64,000 bases of DNA from Melampsora larici-populina 98AG31. Lineage: Eukaryota > Basidiomycota > Pucciniomycetes > Pucciniales > Melampsoraceae. Location of the stretch: NCBI RefSeq assembly GCF_000204055.1, contig NW_006768863.1, forward strand, positions 40,568 through 104,567, written 5' to 3'. Shown here one piece after another: positions 12,801 to 24,846 of the stretch. Every line of letters begins with the position of its first letter. Position 1 is the first letter of the stretch. Position numbers and translations under genes: made by a program. The notes below the pieces were generated by a model. It was not told the DNA's origin and made no database searches. It saw only the letters and a list, made by a program, of their open reading frames with translations.

Positions 12801-13589
12801 TGTTGATCATGATTTGAGCTCTTCATGTCAGTATTGGTTCTTTTTGAAATCGTGTATCCAGGTTGTTGTTGCTTCTCTCATACTGATACATTGAATTTCA
12901 TGACACTATACAATCTAGTGACAAGAGGACCCAATAGTTAATTAACATTTACACAGGCCACTGCTCGGAGCAAAAAAAGACAAAGTTGACAGCTTCTCTC
13001 TCCATTGAACCTGGGCAAATTCTTATGTTGGCTTGACAGAAGACATTTCCGTAATGTCAAACCTTTTGATTGCTGATGACTTCAGTCAAAAGATCAAATG
13101 AAACTCAAGTCTGCACCGAGGAATTCTCCAGAAAAAATCCTCAAATAGCTGATGAAGGCTCCAGCTTCCCTTGGAAGACCTGGGCAAGGATCAATGCTAG
13201 AAGGAATCCAAGGATAGGTTCATGATCAATTAGATAAAATAATTATTTTGCAATTTATCTAGAAGATTGTGTAGGAAAAAACACAACACAATCATATAAC
13301 ATTAAAACAATGATTTTCCTAATTAAAACAATGTACATAAAATCCTGATTGTAAAATTCATCACTTCTGCTTCATACTAATAATGAACTAATAATTTGAT
13401 AGAAAAACATCAACCTAACTAATTATAATACAATCTCAAGACTGCAACTAAATGAGAGACCAAAAAAAACACAACGTAAGAAAAACCTACATACTAAGAT
13501 GCCAAAAATCAAGATAGACCTGAATCATTCATTCAAAGAAAAATTCAATCAACAGATTACAAGAAATCTTTGATTTTTGAAGAACAAGA
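9801..13589. other. Long region without recognised genes
   Basis: No frame with domain similarity or a consistent exon chain was found. The stretch 10600-10930 is more GC-rich, with a minus-strand frame (10920-10630) that looks like repeat-derived sequence. 11546-11690 holds a direct repeat described separately. The rest is AT-rich and unremarkable. Confidence 0.45.
11546..11690 (+). repeat. 45-bp direct repeat, two copies 100 bp apart
   Basis: The block starting AAGAGATATCGGGACTAACT and ending TTCGGAACCAG occurs identically at 11546-11590 and 11646-11690. The first copy is preceded by GGTTCC, which can pair with GGAACC at its end. No coding role is seen. Confidence 0.8.
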
Positions 13590-15715
13590 CTATGCTTTAT
13601 CCTTTTCCAACGCTGTGATTTGATCTTTTTCTTGATCGCTCATATTTTCTCCACCCATGTTATTGACTATAGCAGTTGGTTCTTCTTCAAACTTACGACC
13701 TCTAAACTCTTGTCCTAGAGAAATCATGATGATGATATATCCTGCAACCGTTCCGATTAAAACAGCTTGAACAAAGGCATAATTGGCGACCATTCTTCCG
13801 TCTCGGTTACGGATTTGATGTGCTCTACCTGCCGCGGCTTCTATTTGAGAAGACGCAGAACTGACCATATTACCTAAGTGATTGTACGAGAAATCAAGGA
13901 GCACAAAGTCAAGAATAAGTTTCAAAAGGAATGTCTATTTCCTTGGAAGACTGAGATGGTATGCGTACCTAGCTGATAGGTCAAGCCAGTGAAGATAGCC
14001 CGAAAAGCTGGGGGTGAGATCTCGCTGAGGTAAATGGGAATTACACCTGGTAGCGTTATGTCAAGGTTGAGAACCGGTCAAACTCGATGAAAGTGGCACC
14101 TTCGAAGCAGTCTAAATGTACGTACCCCACGCGCCCTGGACACCAATTTGAAGGAAGAATGCTCCGGCTGCAAGTCCCGAGAAGGAAGTGGGGAGTATCC
14201 AGAGTGGGATAAAGGCACCAGCCCATAGAGCCATAAGGATGATAGTTAGCCGACGACCAAGAAATTGTGACAGCCATCCGGCCACTGAACCTCCTACAAT
14301 CGCGCCACAATTTCCTAGATATCCCCAAGATCGAAATGATAAGTGGATCATAAGACACCTTTAGATATAGTGGAAGAACCGACCAATGATGGTCAGGATT
14401 GAGGACTGATTACGAGTCATGCCTTTAGATATTTGAGCGTAGGTAGGATAAAGATCTGTGGTTCACCGGTGAAATGAGAATCAGTATGGTTCTTGGATTG
14501 AGTGCTCTTCGTCATCAAGCAATCTGGACATACCCTGAGAGCCATGAGAGAAGAAATTGAAACCTATTCATGCGATTTTGTCACGAGAATGTATTTGTCA
14601 GATAATGAAAACACAGTTGTAACTTCAAATGAAAGACGAACCAGTCATCAAAAGAACTGCAAAGATAAATCGACCCCAGTGAAGTCTAAGGGCTGTTTTG
14701 AGGGAATGAAGGTAGACAGTTGAGGCCGAGCGACCTTCTGGGTCTGGGTTCTTTTTGGCCTCTTCTCGTGCCCTCAAGAAGACCTCAGATTCAGGACAAC
14801 ACATTCGTAAGATGGCGACCAGAAAAGAGAGACCTGAACCCAAGTAAAAGATCGAACGCCAGTTGTCCGTGTCTGAGACAAGAGTGAGATTCACAGAGGC
14901 AGCAACCAGGTAACCGGCGGCATATCCTTGCTGTGAACGCATGCAGGTTTCCGAAGCGCCGAATAATCAATATTCATGTACCGCTATGGTTTCTGTGGAT
15001 ATTGGTGGATTTTTTTGTAAACAACTGACCTGCAATATACCCGAGAAGAGACCGCGCGCTTCGCTTGGCATATTCTCGAGGGCAGTAGCTATGATAACGG
15101 TCAGTGTGATTAAGGCATGAATGAATATTTAAATCATATCTGACATGGCAGAAAAAATGTGTGAACTGACCAGCAGCCATACCATAAATTCCTCCCATCA
15201 TGATTCCAAATAAAGATCTGACCGCGAGGAATTGTTGAAAGGTATTGACAAAAGAAGTAGCAAGTGAAAGGACCGAGACAAAAAGTAAATTGAATGCCAA
15301 AGGCCATCTTCTACCATATCGATCTGTTATGATCCCAAACGCAAATGCGCCCGCAGAACGAAAAAGTAGCGTGAGGGTGATCGAGGTGGTGATTTGTTCA
15401 ACGTCTTTTCCAAATTGTTCACTCAGTCGTACGAGCGTAAGACTGGCGGAAAAGAAATCAAAGGCGTCCATTAGCCACGCCGCAAAGCCCACGAAGACTG
15501 GAAGCAAAAAAGGCAAAAACAGGATTAATCTTGCTGCCTGTTCCCTCTTCTTACGAAGTTTGTGGGCAAGGTGCGCAAAAATGCTCACAATAGAACCATT
15601 GTTTCCATGATAATCTGCGACAAATGGTTATTGGTGATTCGGCTTTGTTGGCTAGTCGTTCTTGGCGATTGGGAAGTCTGGGTAAATTGGCGATCACTTC
15701 CTTGAGGAGCCCCAT
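13590..15715 (-). CDS. JEN1-like monocarboxylate/proton symporter
   Basis: Nine exons: 15715-15589, 15497-15171, 15088-15030, 14930-14642, 14563-14534, 14455-14384, 14314-14126, 14046-13969 and 13873-13590. All are GT..AG with agreeing phases, giving 484 aa and 69-99 nt introns. It is a major facilitator superfamily plasma-membrane carrier. Seen directly: S-W-K-Q-W before helix 1, D-A-F-D-F-F at about 53-58, the D-R-Y-G-R-R loop, and N-F-F-S-H-G-S-Q-D-L-Y-P-T at about 270-282. The last is the signature of the Jen lactate/pyruvate/dicarboxylate family and is split across exons 5 and 6. I-G-N-C-G-A-I-V-G-G follows, then a hydrophilic C-tail. The start was chosen because the exon gives a short basic N-terminus and correct phase. 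Known JEN proteins import lactate, pyruvate or dicarboxylates with protons; the exact substrate cannot be read here. Confidence 0.9.
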
Positions 15716-16975
15716 ATTGCACTTGACTGAATGCAGATGATGTAAGAAAGCCTAACAAGAAGGATAAATGAGATCCGACCGATTTATGAAGAACGCTCTA
15801 AACGAGGCAAATTTTATGGTCAGCAAAGCAAGAAAGTTATTTCAGAAAGGAGGGAAGCACGTACCAGATTCAGGAGTTTAAACAAACTGGACCAATTGCG
15901 AAGATGATGGCGCTTGGTGACTGTAGTGACCTAGTATCGTGAATGGCGCGGGCAAATCTATAAAACGCAGTAGGGGCTTGATCAGCTTAACCGCAGCGTG
16001 TAATGCTAGCCAGATGGATCCCCGTATCAGCACTCGACTTGACTCTTATAATTATAATTGAAAGTTGAACTAAAGAAACAAGCGAAGGGAGGAATCACGT
16101 CTTGGAAATGTACACAGCAGAGAATTGAATGCGGGGTAAAGCAAGGGAAGTAAACGATAACGATAACGATTACGTTTGCTTGGAATGCCAAGTGCATATA
16201 TTGGCAATTTTCGGCAAAGGGAATTGAAAGGGAAATGGATATGTATGGAGTTTGCTGTGCCGGTGCGACTGACAGGCTACAGACTACACACTGGGTTTAT
16301 CGGATAAAAATACTCAACTTGACGAAGTGTTCAGAGCTGCCCAAGAGAAATCTGCGGTTGTTTCGAGGCGAATGGAATCGTGGATATCAAAATAACAACG
16401 CATTAAGATGAGCGTTCAGATCCATCAATCAAACTGATAAAACCCAATCCAATCGAAAGGAACAACAGACCAGAATGAGATTTAAAAAGGTGATGAAGTT
16501 ATGAATTAACTTGGGAATAAGAGGTTAACAAGAAAATGGATTGAGAGCGATTCAAATCGGTAAAATCGAATCAAATGTTGGTAAGCTGCTCAAGAAGGTT
16601 AAGAGAAGACCGAATGATTTAAATCATTTCCCCAGGATGACTAATTGATTATCACCTTGAACTTGTTAAGTTTTTGAAACTCTACTGAATGATCCTCACA
16701 TGACTTCTTAGAAGAGCATTGTGCCTGCATCCCTCATGCTCCCTTAGATAGCGGTCTTGAGCCTTTGACTGAAGCGGTTAAAACCATCATTCTTTGAACC
16801 TTGTACTAATTATACTGTCTTCATTAAACATCATCGGAGCGCATGAGCTTTCGGAAACGTCGGAGCTCATCGATTCGCAGCTAGAGGAAATCTGAGCCAG
16901 AGTGAGGTCAGGTGGAGTACCCCAGTCGGGACTTAACTTAACATCCTCAAGCGACGGCGAATGTCCAGCACGCGC
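15716..16975. other. Upstream region of the JEN-like gene, no gene seen
   Basis: Likely holds the promoter of the minus-strand transporter. A short AACGAT tandem stretch lies near 16155-16175. No frame or RNA gene is supported. Confidence 0.4.
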
Positions 16976-17229
16976 AATTAAGGGAGCATTGGAGGATCGT
17001 TGGAAATGGGCGAAACGATCCCCGGGCGAAAAGTTACGTTTACATGCCAGCCTGTACAGAGCCCATACAGGAGCCACAGCGTAGTTCAAAAATATAAGCC
17101 ACGACTGAGGTCCCGGTCCGTGGTGGCCCGTTATAGACCCGAGAAAGCGGTCCGGTACAGATAGCTGCTCGGACATGACCACCACAATAATCAATTACAA
17201 CTTGACCTTGTTTTTTTTTGAAATACACA

Positions 17230-17391
17230 AGTGGCTCTCAAACCTGACCCAGTTTCAAAAAACCGGGTTGCCCCAGTTGAATTTTTGGCTGGGAGCTGTC
17301 AACAAATGTCAACTTGATACACAAAGTTACTGCCAAAAAACAACTGGGTCAACTGGGTTTTTTGAAAACCGGGGCAGGTTTGAGAGCCACT
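17230..17391. mobile_element. 162-bp MITE
   Basis: Perfect 17-bp terminal inverted repeats, AGTGGCTCTCAAACCTG and its complement, with further inner complementarity so that the whole unit folds back. ACA flanks both sides (17227-17229 and 17392-17394), a possible 3-bp target duplication. It sits 36 nt before the family A start and may affect its promoter. Confidence 0.75.
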
Positions 17392-17426
17392 ACAGGTACC
17401 ACTCTTGAAAATACCACCACACCTCG

Positions 17427-19499
17427 ATGGACTACCGCTATATCACACATAATCACCGACTCATTGTGAAACCCCTCCCTCTACCAATCGTTGGAAAACT
17501 CAGTGGCTTAAGCTGTCCTCTGTGCCCATCAAATGGAGGGGTTCAACTACGGTATCAAAACCCGTTCCCCTTAAAGCCTGCAAATATTGCATGGAAGGTA
17601 AGCTTGACAGATTCTACTTGTGTTTAATCCTGATTAGCATGTAACTGAAGATATGTATCTTCTACAGTGTCATCAAGCTCACAGACATCCGGGAAATGAA
17701 GGCTATGTACGGACCCTTGTCCTCGAAAAACTCATCCAGGAGATTAGAGCAAAAAATCGAGAATTTCAACTCTGCTCCCTTCCCCGAAGTTTGGCTGCAA
17801 TTATCTCTGTGCCAGACTACAACACAAGCACAAGCCAGATTGCCTCTAGTACATCAAAGCCGTGCCCAGGGCTCAACGGACAATTTGGTCAAACCCACCG
17901 GTCAACTTCAAATGCAAAATGTACTTATCAACTCTGCATTTCGGTAAGTAACTTTGTCTTTTTTGTATCAATCTTTACCATGATTCTACAATCTGAGATT
18001 TTCTTCTTCTGAAGTGCTGTAAACTCGGGCAAAGTCAAGGTCAATCTATTTGTGTAGTCACTTCTCACCGGTATCAACGTGTAGTTTCATTGGAAGGAAT
18101 TTCATCCAACAACCCAATATCAACGACTCGCCTTCTCCCTGCGCCTCCTTCTCTTCCTCCTCCAAGCCAACCCTCCCAAGTCCAGTCAGCTCAAGCAAAC
18201 CGAGCTGTTACTGCCAAGCTGTCACAGTCGCAGTTGACTGAGTATCACAGTAACTTGAAGGACGCCGAGCAGGCGGCTAAACGCAAGAAATTGGCAGAAG
18301 AAGAACAGATGCGAAGACTTACTATTGAGTTCTGGCCTAAGGTGATTCAAAATATTGTTTTTAGCTTTATGCAATATCTTATTGTAATGTTTATGTTCTG
18401 ACTATCCGAGTATACTTAGGCTGGTGATAGTATCTTGATCCGGACGTCGGCAAAGGACTGGCCATTCTTTGCACTTGGACAGGGTGACCTGTTTTTGTTT
18501 GAGGGTCATAACTCGGGTGTTGATAATTGGGAATCAATGGTGATGGTTTGGAATACATCATCAAAGCGATGGGTTTGTCTTTAAATATTTAAAAATATTG
18601 TCTAAACACACTCACTTATCATATTTTTATTGTGCAGGTCCGAATTTCTTTACATGATGCTGAGAAATATCCTAAAGTACCTCGCAAGCTTCTCATTCGG
18701 CTAAGTGTTGTAAATGAAGATGAATGTACTGGGCTTGAAAATGCGAAGGCAGATGTGAATACCGAGGGTCCGTACGAATCGCTTTCAATGCCATTAACTT
18801 GGAATGCATTATCATCGCGGAACCATACGCCTACTCGTCCATTATCTACTGGAAATTCAACCAATCACACACCATCTGGCCCTACACAATGGTCTCCTTT
18901 CCCTCGCAAATCCGAAACTCCAATCCGCCCAAATCCATCTCAACAACGCAGTTCCTCAATCGATTCAGATGTTGTATTCATGGGTAGTAAAAACAATCAA
19001 GAAGAAAGAAGGAATGCAGAACCAAAGGTATGGGTGGTTTTTGGCACGCTTTTGTGGTCTCTGATTGCTGATAGTATTTTACATTCAGGCGCTGAAAACA
19101 TGGCCTGACAGTGGGGTGCTACTTTCACAAGCTTTGAAATGGCATTACAATATATTTGATATTAAAAATATACGTAAGGCTTGGGATTTAAATTTTGGTG
19201 AGATTTACAAATATGGACAGGCCACTGCCTACCGAGTCGACGACTGGATTTTCATTGTAGGTGCTGTGACGTTGACTGAGGTTGTCAAAGCCACACCTCT
19301 GATCACACTGAAAGAAGCGCGCAAGACTTACGCTGAAGAATGGAAGCAAGCTAGGGAGAGCAAGAGAAAGTATTGTGGTGCAAATGAGGGGGAGAAGCGA
19401 AAGCGATGTGGGGATTCAGGATCAGCTGTCAGCAGAAAAAAAATGCGACACAATGAAACATCAACAGACAGCTCTGATGTAGAGGTGGTATATCATTAG
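17427..19499 (+). CDS. KDZ-partner protein, family A copy 1 (unknown function)
   Basis: Six exons: 17427-17597, 17668-17943, 18015-18341, 18420-18572, 18638-19027 and 19089-19499, all in phase, giving 575 aa. I do not recognise a named domain. The N-terminus has a Cys-rich cluster (C-P-L-C at about residue 30, C-H-Q-A-H-R-H opening exon 2, C-C-K-L opening exon 3) that may bind zinc. A Pro/Ser linker and a Lys/Glu-rich helix follow. Then comes a conserved block (E-F-W-P-K, D-W-P-F-F-A-L-G-Q, M-V-W-N-T) and a C-terminal helical block starting K-T-W-P-D before a basic tail. A second copy at 59177-56946 shares the exon pattern, so it is a family. Convergent with a KDZ transposase, it is probably the second gene of that transposon. 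A GRF-like zinc finger at the N-terminus is only a guess. Confidence 0.7.
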
Positions 19500-20044
19500 A
19501 GTATAAATAAATGAATCATTTGTTCATTCTGATATTCTTTATCACATTATCTTCAAAATTTATCATATCACTCCTTTCAATATCTAGAGCCTTTTAATCT
19601 CCTCATTTTGAAGTTAATCTTCTATTCGACACTTTCTTTCATTAACTTATTATTATCTATTTTAATTTAATTCAAGTTTGAGTTTGATTTGACAATTTCT
19701 TTCATATTTTAATAATAATATTGTTTTGATATAAACAATTGTGCCTTCAAAAAGATAGGGAACTTTTCGATTCCCTAGTTGAAGTGACATCAACAACTAT
19801 AGCAGATATAGCTGTACTCAAATTTGTACCTTTCCAAAATTTGAATAGTCAAAAGATAGCTAGTCAAAAGATAGCTTTACACTAGCAAGAAGTCATTCTC
19901 ACCATTCATAATGAATCATATCTATATGACTGAACAACAGGTATTATTTGAATTGTATGACCATCTTCAAAGTAAAGCATTGACTATCAAATTCTTAACC
20001 AGTTGTTTCACAAATGTAAAGTAAAGTCTTGGTTTTACTAATCA
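19500..20044. other. AT-rich gap between convergent genes
   Basis: The space between the 3' ends of the family A gene and the KDZ gene holds no frame of note. It presumably carries both transcription ends. Confidence 0.4.
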
Positions 20045-22300
20045 TCAAAAATGTATATCCCCCAAATGACCAATATCCTTCCGTTTCTCTAGCTTTTCAC
20101 ACAACCAAATATTACGTAGCCTAACCATCTCATCAAGGAAAAAATTATACTGCACTGCTGTCATGCCCCTGCAAATGGAAGCAAAACCCCCATACCAGAT
20201 GTTTGTCAACTCTGCAGCTGATGAATTAAAGATCCAACCTCCTTGATCCTTTAATTGAGGATATAAGTTTGGGTCCGTCCATTTCCTGCAGAAACAGTCA
20301 TCCTCTGTGTGTGATTTGAAGTGAAATGCATCAACAGCAACAATGGACTCTTGAAATCTCTCCCGCTCACTATCCTCTGATTTATATATGTGTGCCAAGA
20401 GCTTACATGCATTATCATAGAAAATTACCTGAGGCATGTTAGTTGGGAATGTGTCCATGAGGAAAAGCTATGCAGAACCAAAAAAAAAGGTAAATAAAGA
20501 AACCGCGCTATTCAGAGAGTAGGAATTGGGACATACTTTTACAGCACTTGGTGATTCAGCTCTGAACATGGTCTGCCTAGCCAATACAACACCACAAGCA
20601 CCTACAATAAGCTGGTCATTGTGTGTTCTTTCTCTTGATAGCTTAGGACGAGACTCTTTGCTTGAAACCCCACCATCACGTCCCTTTTCATCATACCTAT
20701 CTGCTTCATTTGCATGTTGAATATCTTCATAGTCTTGCAGCTCTGCTGTCTCTTCATTCTGATGGACCGTGGGGTCCAACCGTAGGCTGGATCCTGGCCG
20801 GTTGAGCATCGGGTGAAGCTGGAAGTTTCCGTCTTGATAGAAACTCTTACCCGCTCTGATATGTGATTCAAGATCGCAAGTCTTTTGACCCAGCATTACT
20901 GGCCGTGTGCAGGGCTGAGCTTCGCATTGCTTCTGCAAGAGTTGAAAGTGTTTTCTACAAAATCGTGAGCGGACATTATCTAGTGAATTAAGGCATGGGC
21001 CATTTGGAGGAGGATCACCCGCATCCATTGCAAGGTATTCGAGTTGAGCACGAGAAGCACTACAGCGATAACGCCCAATAGTCAACCCATCAGTAACCAC
21101 AGCGCGGATTACTACACAAAGAAAACACAAAAGATATTCAGTTCAGAACTCAATAAACCATCATTTGGATATAATGAACTTAAATTACCTGAGTATTCAT
21201 CCGGCTGTTGACAATGCCTAATAGAGGTACATTTCCCGCAGGAATGATTTTTATGGCTGGAACCATTTGCTCTAACATATGCTGTATGAGCTTCTTTTGC
21301 CTCTTCGTATCGAGTAGCGTCAAGTCCATCGGCAGGAACCACAAGTTGATGAGAGCGAGAAGAGAAGTGATACAACAAGGTGTGTATGTCCATTCCATCT
21401 TTACATACACCCGCAGATAGAGACGAGGAAAAACTCTGAGTCGGAGAAAATAATGGAGGAGGGCAAGCAACAATATGTGTGTCATTGTATAAGTTAACAA
21501 TATTGAATATTGATGAGCTTGTAGAGTTCAGTTCGAGTTTGAAATGTAAAAATACGGTATCAGCACCAATAATCATTTGATCAAAACCTTAGAGGAAAAA
21601 AGATCACTCACTGCTGAAGCATTTGAGACATCTTAAAGTGATGGGCTAGGCGATGGGTCATGAAGTAGTGAGTATGAACATGAAAGATCTTATCCTTTTG
21701 GGCTTGAGAGCTGGTGAAAAGTGTCGTTTTTGTTTATTCACGTAGTAGCTGGGGCAGTAAGTTGTCTTACAACCTGGATTCAAAAACATAGGTCAGTATA
21801 GTAGGATGAATTAAGGTAGAAAATGTTGACTCACTTCGGCAGTAAGAAGAAAAGTGCTGCACTGTCTCACAACCATCAAGATCGTATAGGTAGCCAAATA
21901 AGGAATCGGTTTCAAGTGCATGTCCAGTCTGGCACGTTGGGCATGTTTTGACTGGGGGAAAAAGGAAGTGCTGTGCAATGCGTGCTGGAATTTGGCCATC
22001 GGTTCTTTCTGGCAATACACCATTGTTTGCAATTGTTTGGTGAGGATCGGTGTGGCAGGAGGGGAGGAAGCTGAAAGAGGATTTCCATAGTAAGTTGATT
22101 GATTGATGAATGGAAGCTGGCAGGCTTGCTGCAAGATACTGAAAGGGCCGTTTAATTGGTGTTAGTTTCAGGCCACCTTTGGCACGAACAACAAGATCTG
22201 AAGCAATGGAAAAGAACTGTGCAAGATCTTTGCAGTCCAGTGTATCCATAATGTGTGGATCATTTGCGATGAGAATTTCTAAAAAATCTTGAAGTAACAT
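20045..22300 (-). pseudogene. CxC5/CxC6-KDZ transposase, copy 1, frameshifted
   Basis: Five exons parallel copy 2 exactly: 22300-21835, 21773-21612, 21517-21189, 21111-20537 and 20467-20045. Exon 1 has an M-L-L-Q-D-F start and a C-P-T-C cluster (CxC5 type). Exon 4 has V-V-T-D-G-L-T-I-G followed by C-S-A-S, R-F-C-R-K-H, Q-P-C and T-C (CxC6 type). Exon 5 has Q-V-I-F-Y-D-N-A-C, V-D-A-F-H-F-K-S-H and N-S-S-A-A-E, the KDZ-like catalytic segment. Exon 2 is 162 nt against 163 nt in copy 2, so the frame is lost in its middle; all other exons keep phase. The family moves DNA by cut-and-paste. With this single indel the gene is probably dead, unless the indel is a sequencing error. Confidence 0.75.
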
Positions 22301-22727
22301 TCTCGAGGCAACAATAGATAGCAATAGAGGGGCGATGAGGAGTTGGGAGCTCCAGCACACTTTTTATACCTGTTTTGGGTTAATAAGTATGGCATATTTG
22401 TCTCATATCTCCTTATTCCTAGCAGTGGCGACCAGCTCTTGGTGTTTTATCATTTGTCGTGTTGGACACTAGAGTAACCAATGACCTCCTTTGTCATGTT
22501 ACTTTTCAAGTCAGAGCAACGTAACTTGTTTTCTTACCTGATGTGAAGCATGTCTCAATAGTAGCAAGCCGGAACAACTGAAAAAAGATCCTTGTGTCAA
22601 ACAATCATTGCTGATGACCAAAGATACCACCGTTTCTAGCTCTAATTGATATATGTATCTCTCGGTGGTATTTGATTTTGTTTATCATGGTAGAGAAAAA
22701 TCAAATCCCATATCCTTAACCGCCCAA

Positions 22728-23235
22728 AAGGTTTCTTGAGTGTACAGAAGTAGTAAAGGAAAAGATGAAGGTAACAAAACTTATATGAAAAGGCAAGTTG
22801 GATGATTTCCTAAGCGTACGGAAGTACTAAAGGAAAAGATCAAGGTAGCAAATTTTCAAAAAAAAAACAATCTATCCGAGGCGATTTGAATGATTTCCTA
22901 AGCGTACGGAAGTACTAAAGGAAAAGATCAAAGTAACAAAATTTTGGAAAAAGAATAGTAGCCAATCTATTTAAGGCAACTTGAATGATTTCCTAAGCGT
23001 ACGGAAGTACTAAAGGAAAAGATCAAGGGAGCAAATTTTTTAGAAAGGATCGTAGCTAAACTTTATGAGGCGATTTGAATGATTTCCTAGGCGTACGGAA
23101 GTACTAAAGGAAAAGATCAAGGTAACAAATGTTTTGAAAAAGAATAGTAGCCAATTTATTTAAGGTAACTTGAATGATTTCCTACGCGTACGGAAGTACT
23201 ATAAGGAAAAGATCAATGTTACAAAACTTTTAGGC
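22728..23235. repeat. Minisatellite, about six units of 80-100 bp
   Basis: The core GCGTACGGAAGTACTAAAGG followed by AAAAGATCAA recurs near 22735 (diverged), 22815, 22900, 22995, 23090 and 23188. Unit length alternates as spacers differ. It lies in the subterminal right part of candidate element 1, upstream of the KDZ gene. Confidence 0.85.
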
Positions 23236-23748
23236 GGATGAAGGAGAGACAGTCAAAAAGGTGACTGGGATGGACTCGCTATTAAATAGCATGCCAGTGT
23301 CAGGTTCAGACCAAAATATGATCCAGGGCTTTACGGATTTGGAATAGCCCTTGTCGATGGAGCGAATGGTTTTATTCAGCTTGGTTTAACAACCAATCTG
23401 ACTATCAAACCGATCTGACTGGATTGGGTCTTTTGGCAAACTGCTTACAATCGAGGCTAAGACCAAGTCGTGTAGGTTGTACATGCCAAGACTTTTTCAT
23501 CGTTTTACTGAGGTCCCTGGACCATCAGTCAGGGAGTCAGGGACCTCCCGAGGGGGGTAGATGGAAGGGCTGCTATAGGCTGCTATTTCTGGAAGTGAGC
23601 GAGCTTCCACTCGCGACCTGTATGTACATCCAAGCCACGGTGCCACCTTCCCATGTACAGGAAGGTGGCGCCTTGGGGATACTTTCTCCCCTTTGCCGTT
23701 TCGCCCATTTTCGCCGAATTCCAACGATAATCGAATTCTCTGGCAATT

Positions 23749-24846
23749 AACTTAACTGTTTTAATAGTTTTAATGCTATGTTTAAACCTCTGCATGAGGG
23801 ACTTAGTTAAGCTAACACGCGGGGAGGACTGTTTGCATGATTTCTGATTCGTTGAACTCTTCGAACGTCTTCACAAGCGCGACTCTTTGAGTCTTTCGCA
23901 TCACGGCTCTCGTTCGCTGCGGGTCTTTGCCCCTCAAGACTCGACCACCGGTTGACACACATTTCATTCGGCTTTCCGCTACGCTGGCTGCGTTAAACAT
24001 TTGTTTTGATTGCACAAATCATCAACTTGCCAGATAGATACTACTGGATGTTCAAACGTAAATAAAAACCATCATGCATCATGAGATTCTGGAACACAAA
24101 GACGGGATCATCATAGCATGGTGAGGAAACAGTCTTCATTCATCACCGCAGCTTTCTGACTGACAAAAGCATTGTTGCAGACCCCATCATTGCAACTCCC
24201 TTCAATTGGCTATGACATTTGATTATGAGATGGTGGAAACATCGTATTTTTGTCAGATGTATGAGCTCATGCCCTGACGACTGTGTATTCGAGATCTTTG
24301 ATCCGAGAGCACTTCAGATGTTGCCCCACAATCTATCCTCATTGGCAGTGATGATGTATAGCCATGATAGGGGGTATTTCCAAATCATTTACTTGGATTC
24401 TGTTGGGTCAACTTTTGATTGAGAATCTGGTCTTAAGGGTAGGCTCTCTTTCAAAAGCTCCCTACTCACAGCCTTATCCACCGTGGTCATGTCTCTGGAG
24501 AAATTACTTCGATCAAACTGCGGTGATGAGTGACCAAGATGACGGTACGGCTTCGATTGGAGTGTATGCAGTCCGTCTGTGCGGTGCTGCGAATTTGGAC
24601 TTCAGATAGAGCAAGATGTTTAGTCACAACAAAACCTCAAACTGTGCGCAGAGGATGCCCTTGGCGTAACTCGTCTGATAGGAACCGGAGCAGTGCTCCA
24701 ATGAGTTCATCACGCAGCGAAGTTCGTATTCGTCTCGCAACATGAGACTGTGTATGACGGCCTCGTCGAATAAATCACACTCGAAAACTTCATGATTCAT
24801 AGAAAACCGGTATGAACCAAAGCTTCATTCTCAACTTCCATTCACG
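23749..24846. other. Intergenic, upstream of glucosyltransferase 1
   Basis: No frame, RNA gene or repeat supported. Presumed promoter of the downstream gene. Confidence 0.4.

Larger units (their letters stand above)
16976..23748. mobile_element. Candidate compact KDZ element (element 1)
   Basis: Inverted similarity brackets the family A gene and the KDZ gene. AAATGGGCGAAACG at 17004-17017 is exactly inverted at 23697-23710. Outward of it, ATCGTTGGAA and an AATT-anchored stretch also match with a 9-nt gap, over about 50 nt in total. The two genes point toward each other. The left repeat lies about 410 nt upstream of the family A start, close to the spacing at the right end of the larger element at 42-59 kb. 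No target duplication was identified, so the exact ends are uncertain. Confidence 0.5.

Noticed and set aside
13590..15715. Sugar transporter assignment for the MFS gene
   Set aside because: The N-F-F-S-H-G-S-Q-D signature and S-W-K-Q-W start point to the JEN family instead.
16787..17228. Overlapping frames of 135 and 62 residues (minus)
   Set aside because: Low complexity, no domain, and overlap with the left inverted repeat of element 1 and the MITE.
22728..23235. CRISPR-like regular repeat array
   Set aside because: Repeats are long and spacers similar to one another, in a eukaryotic genome; a minisatellite.
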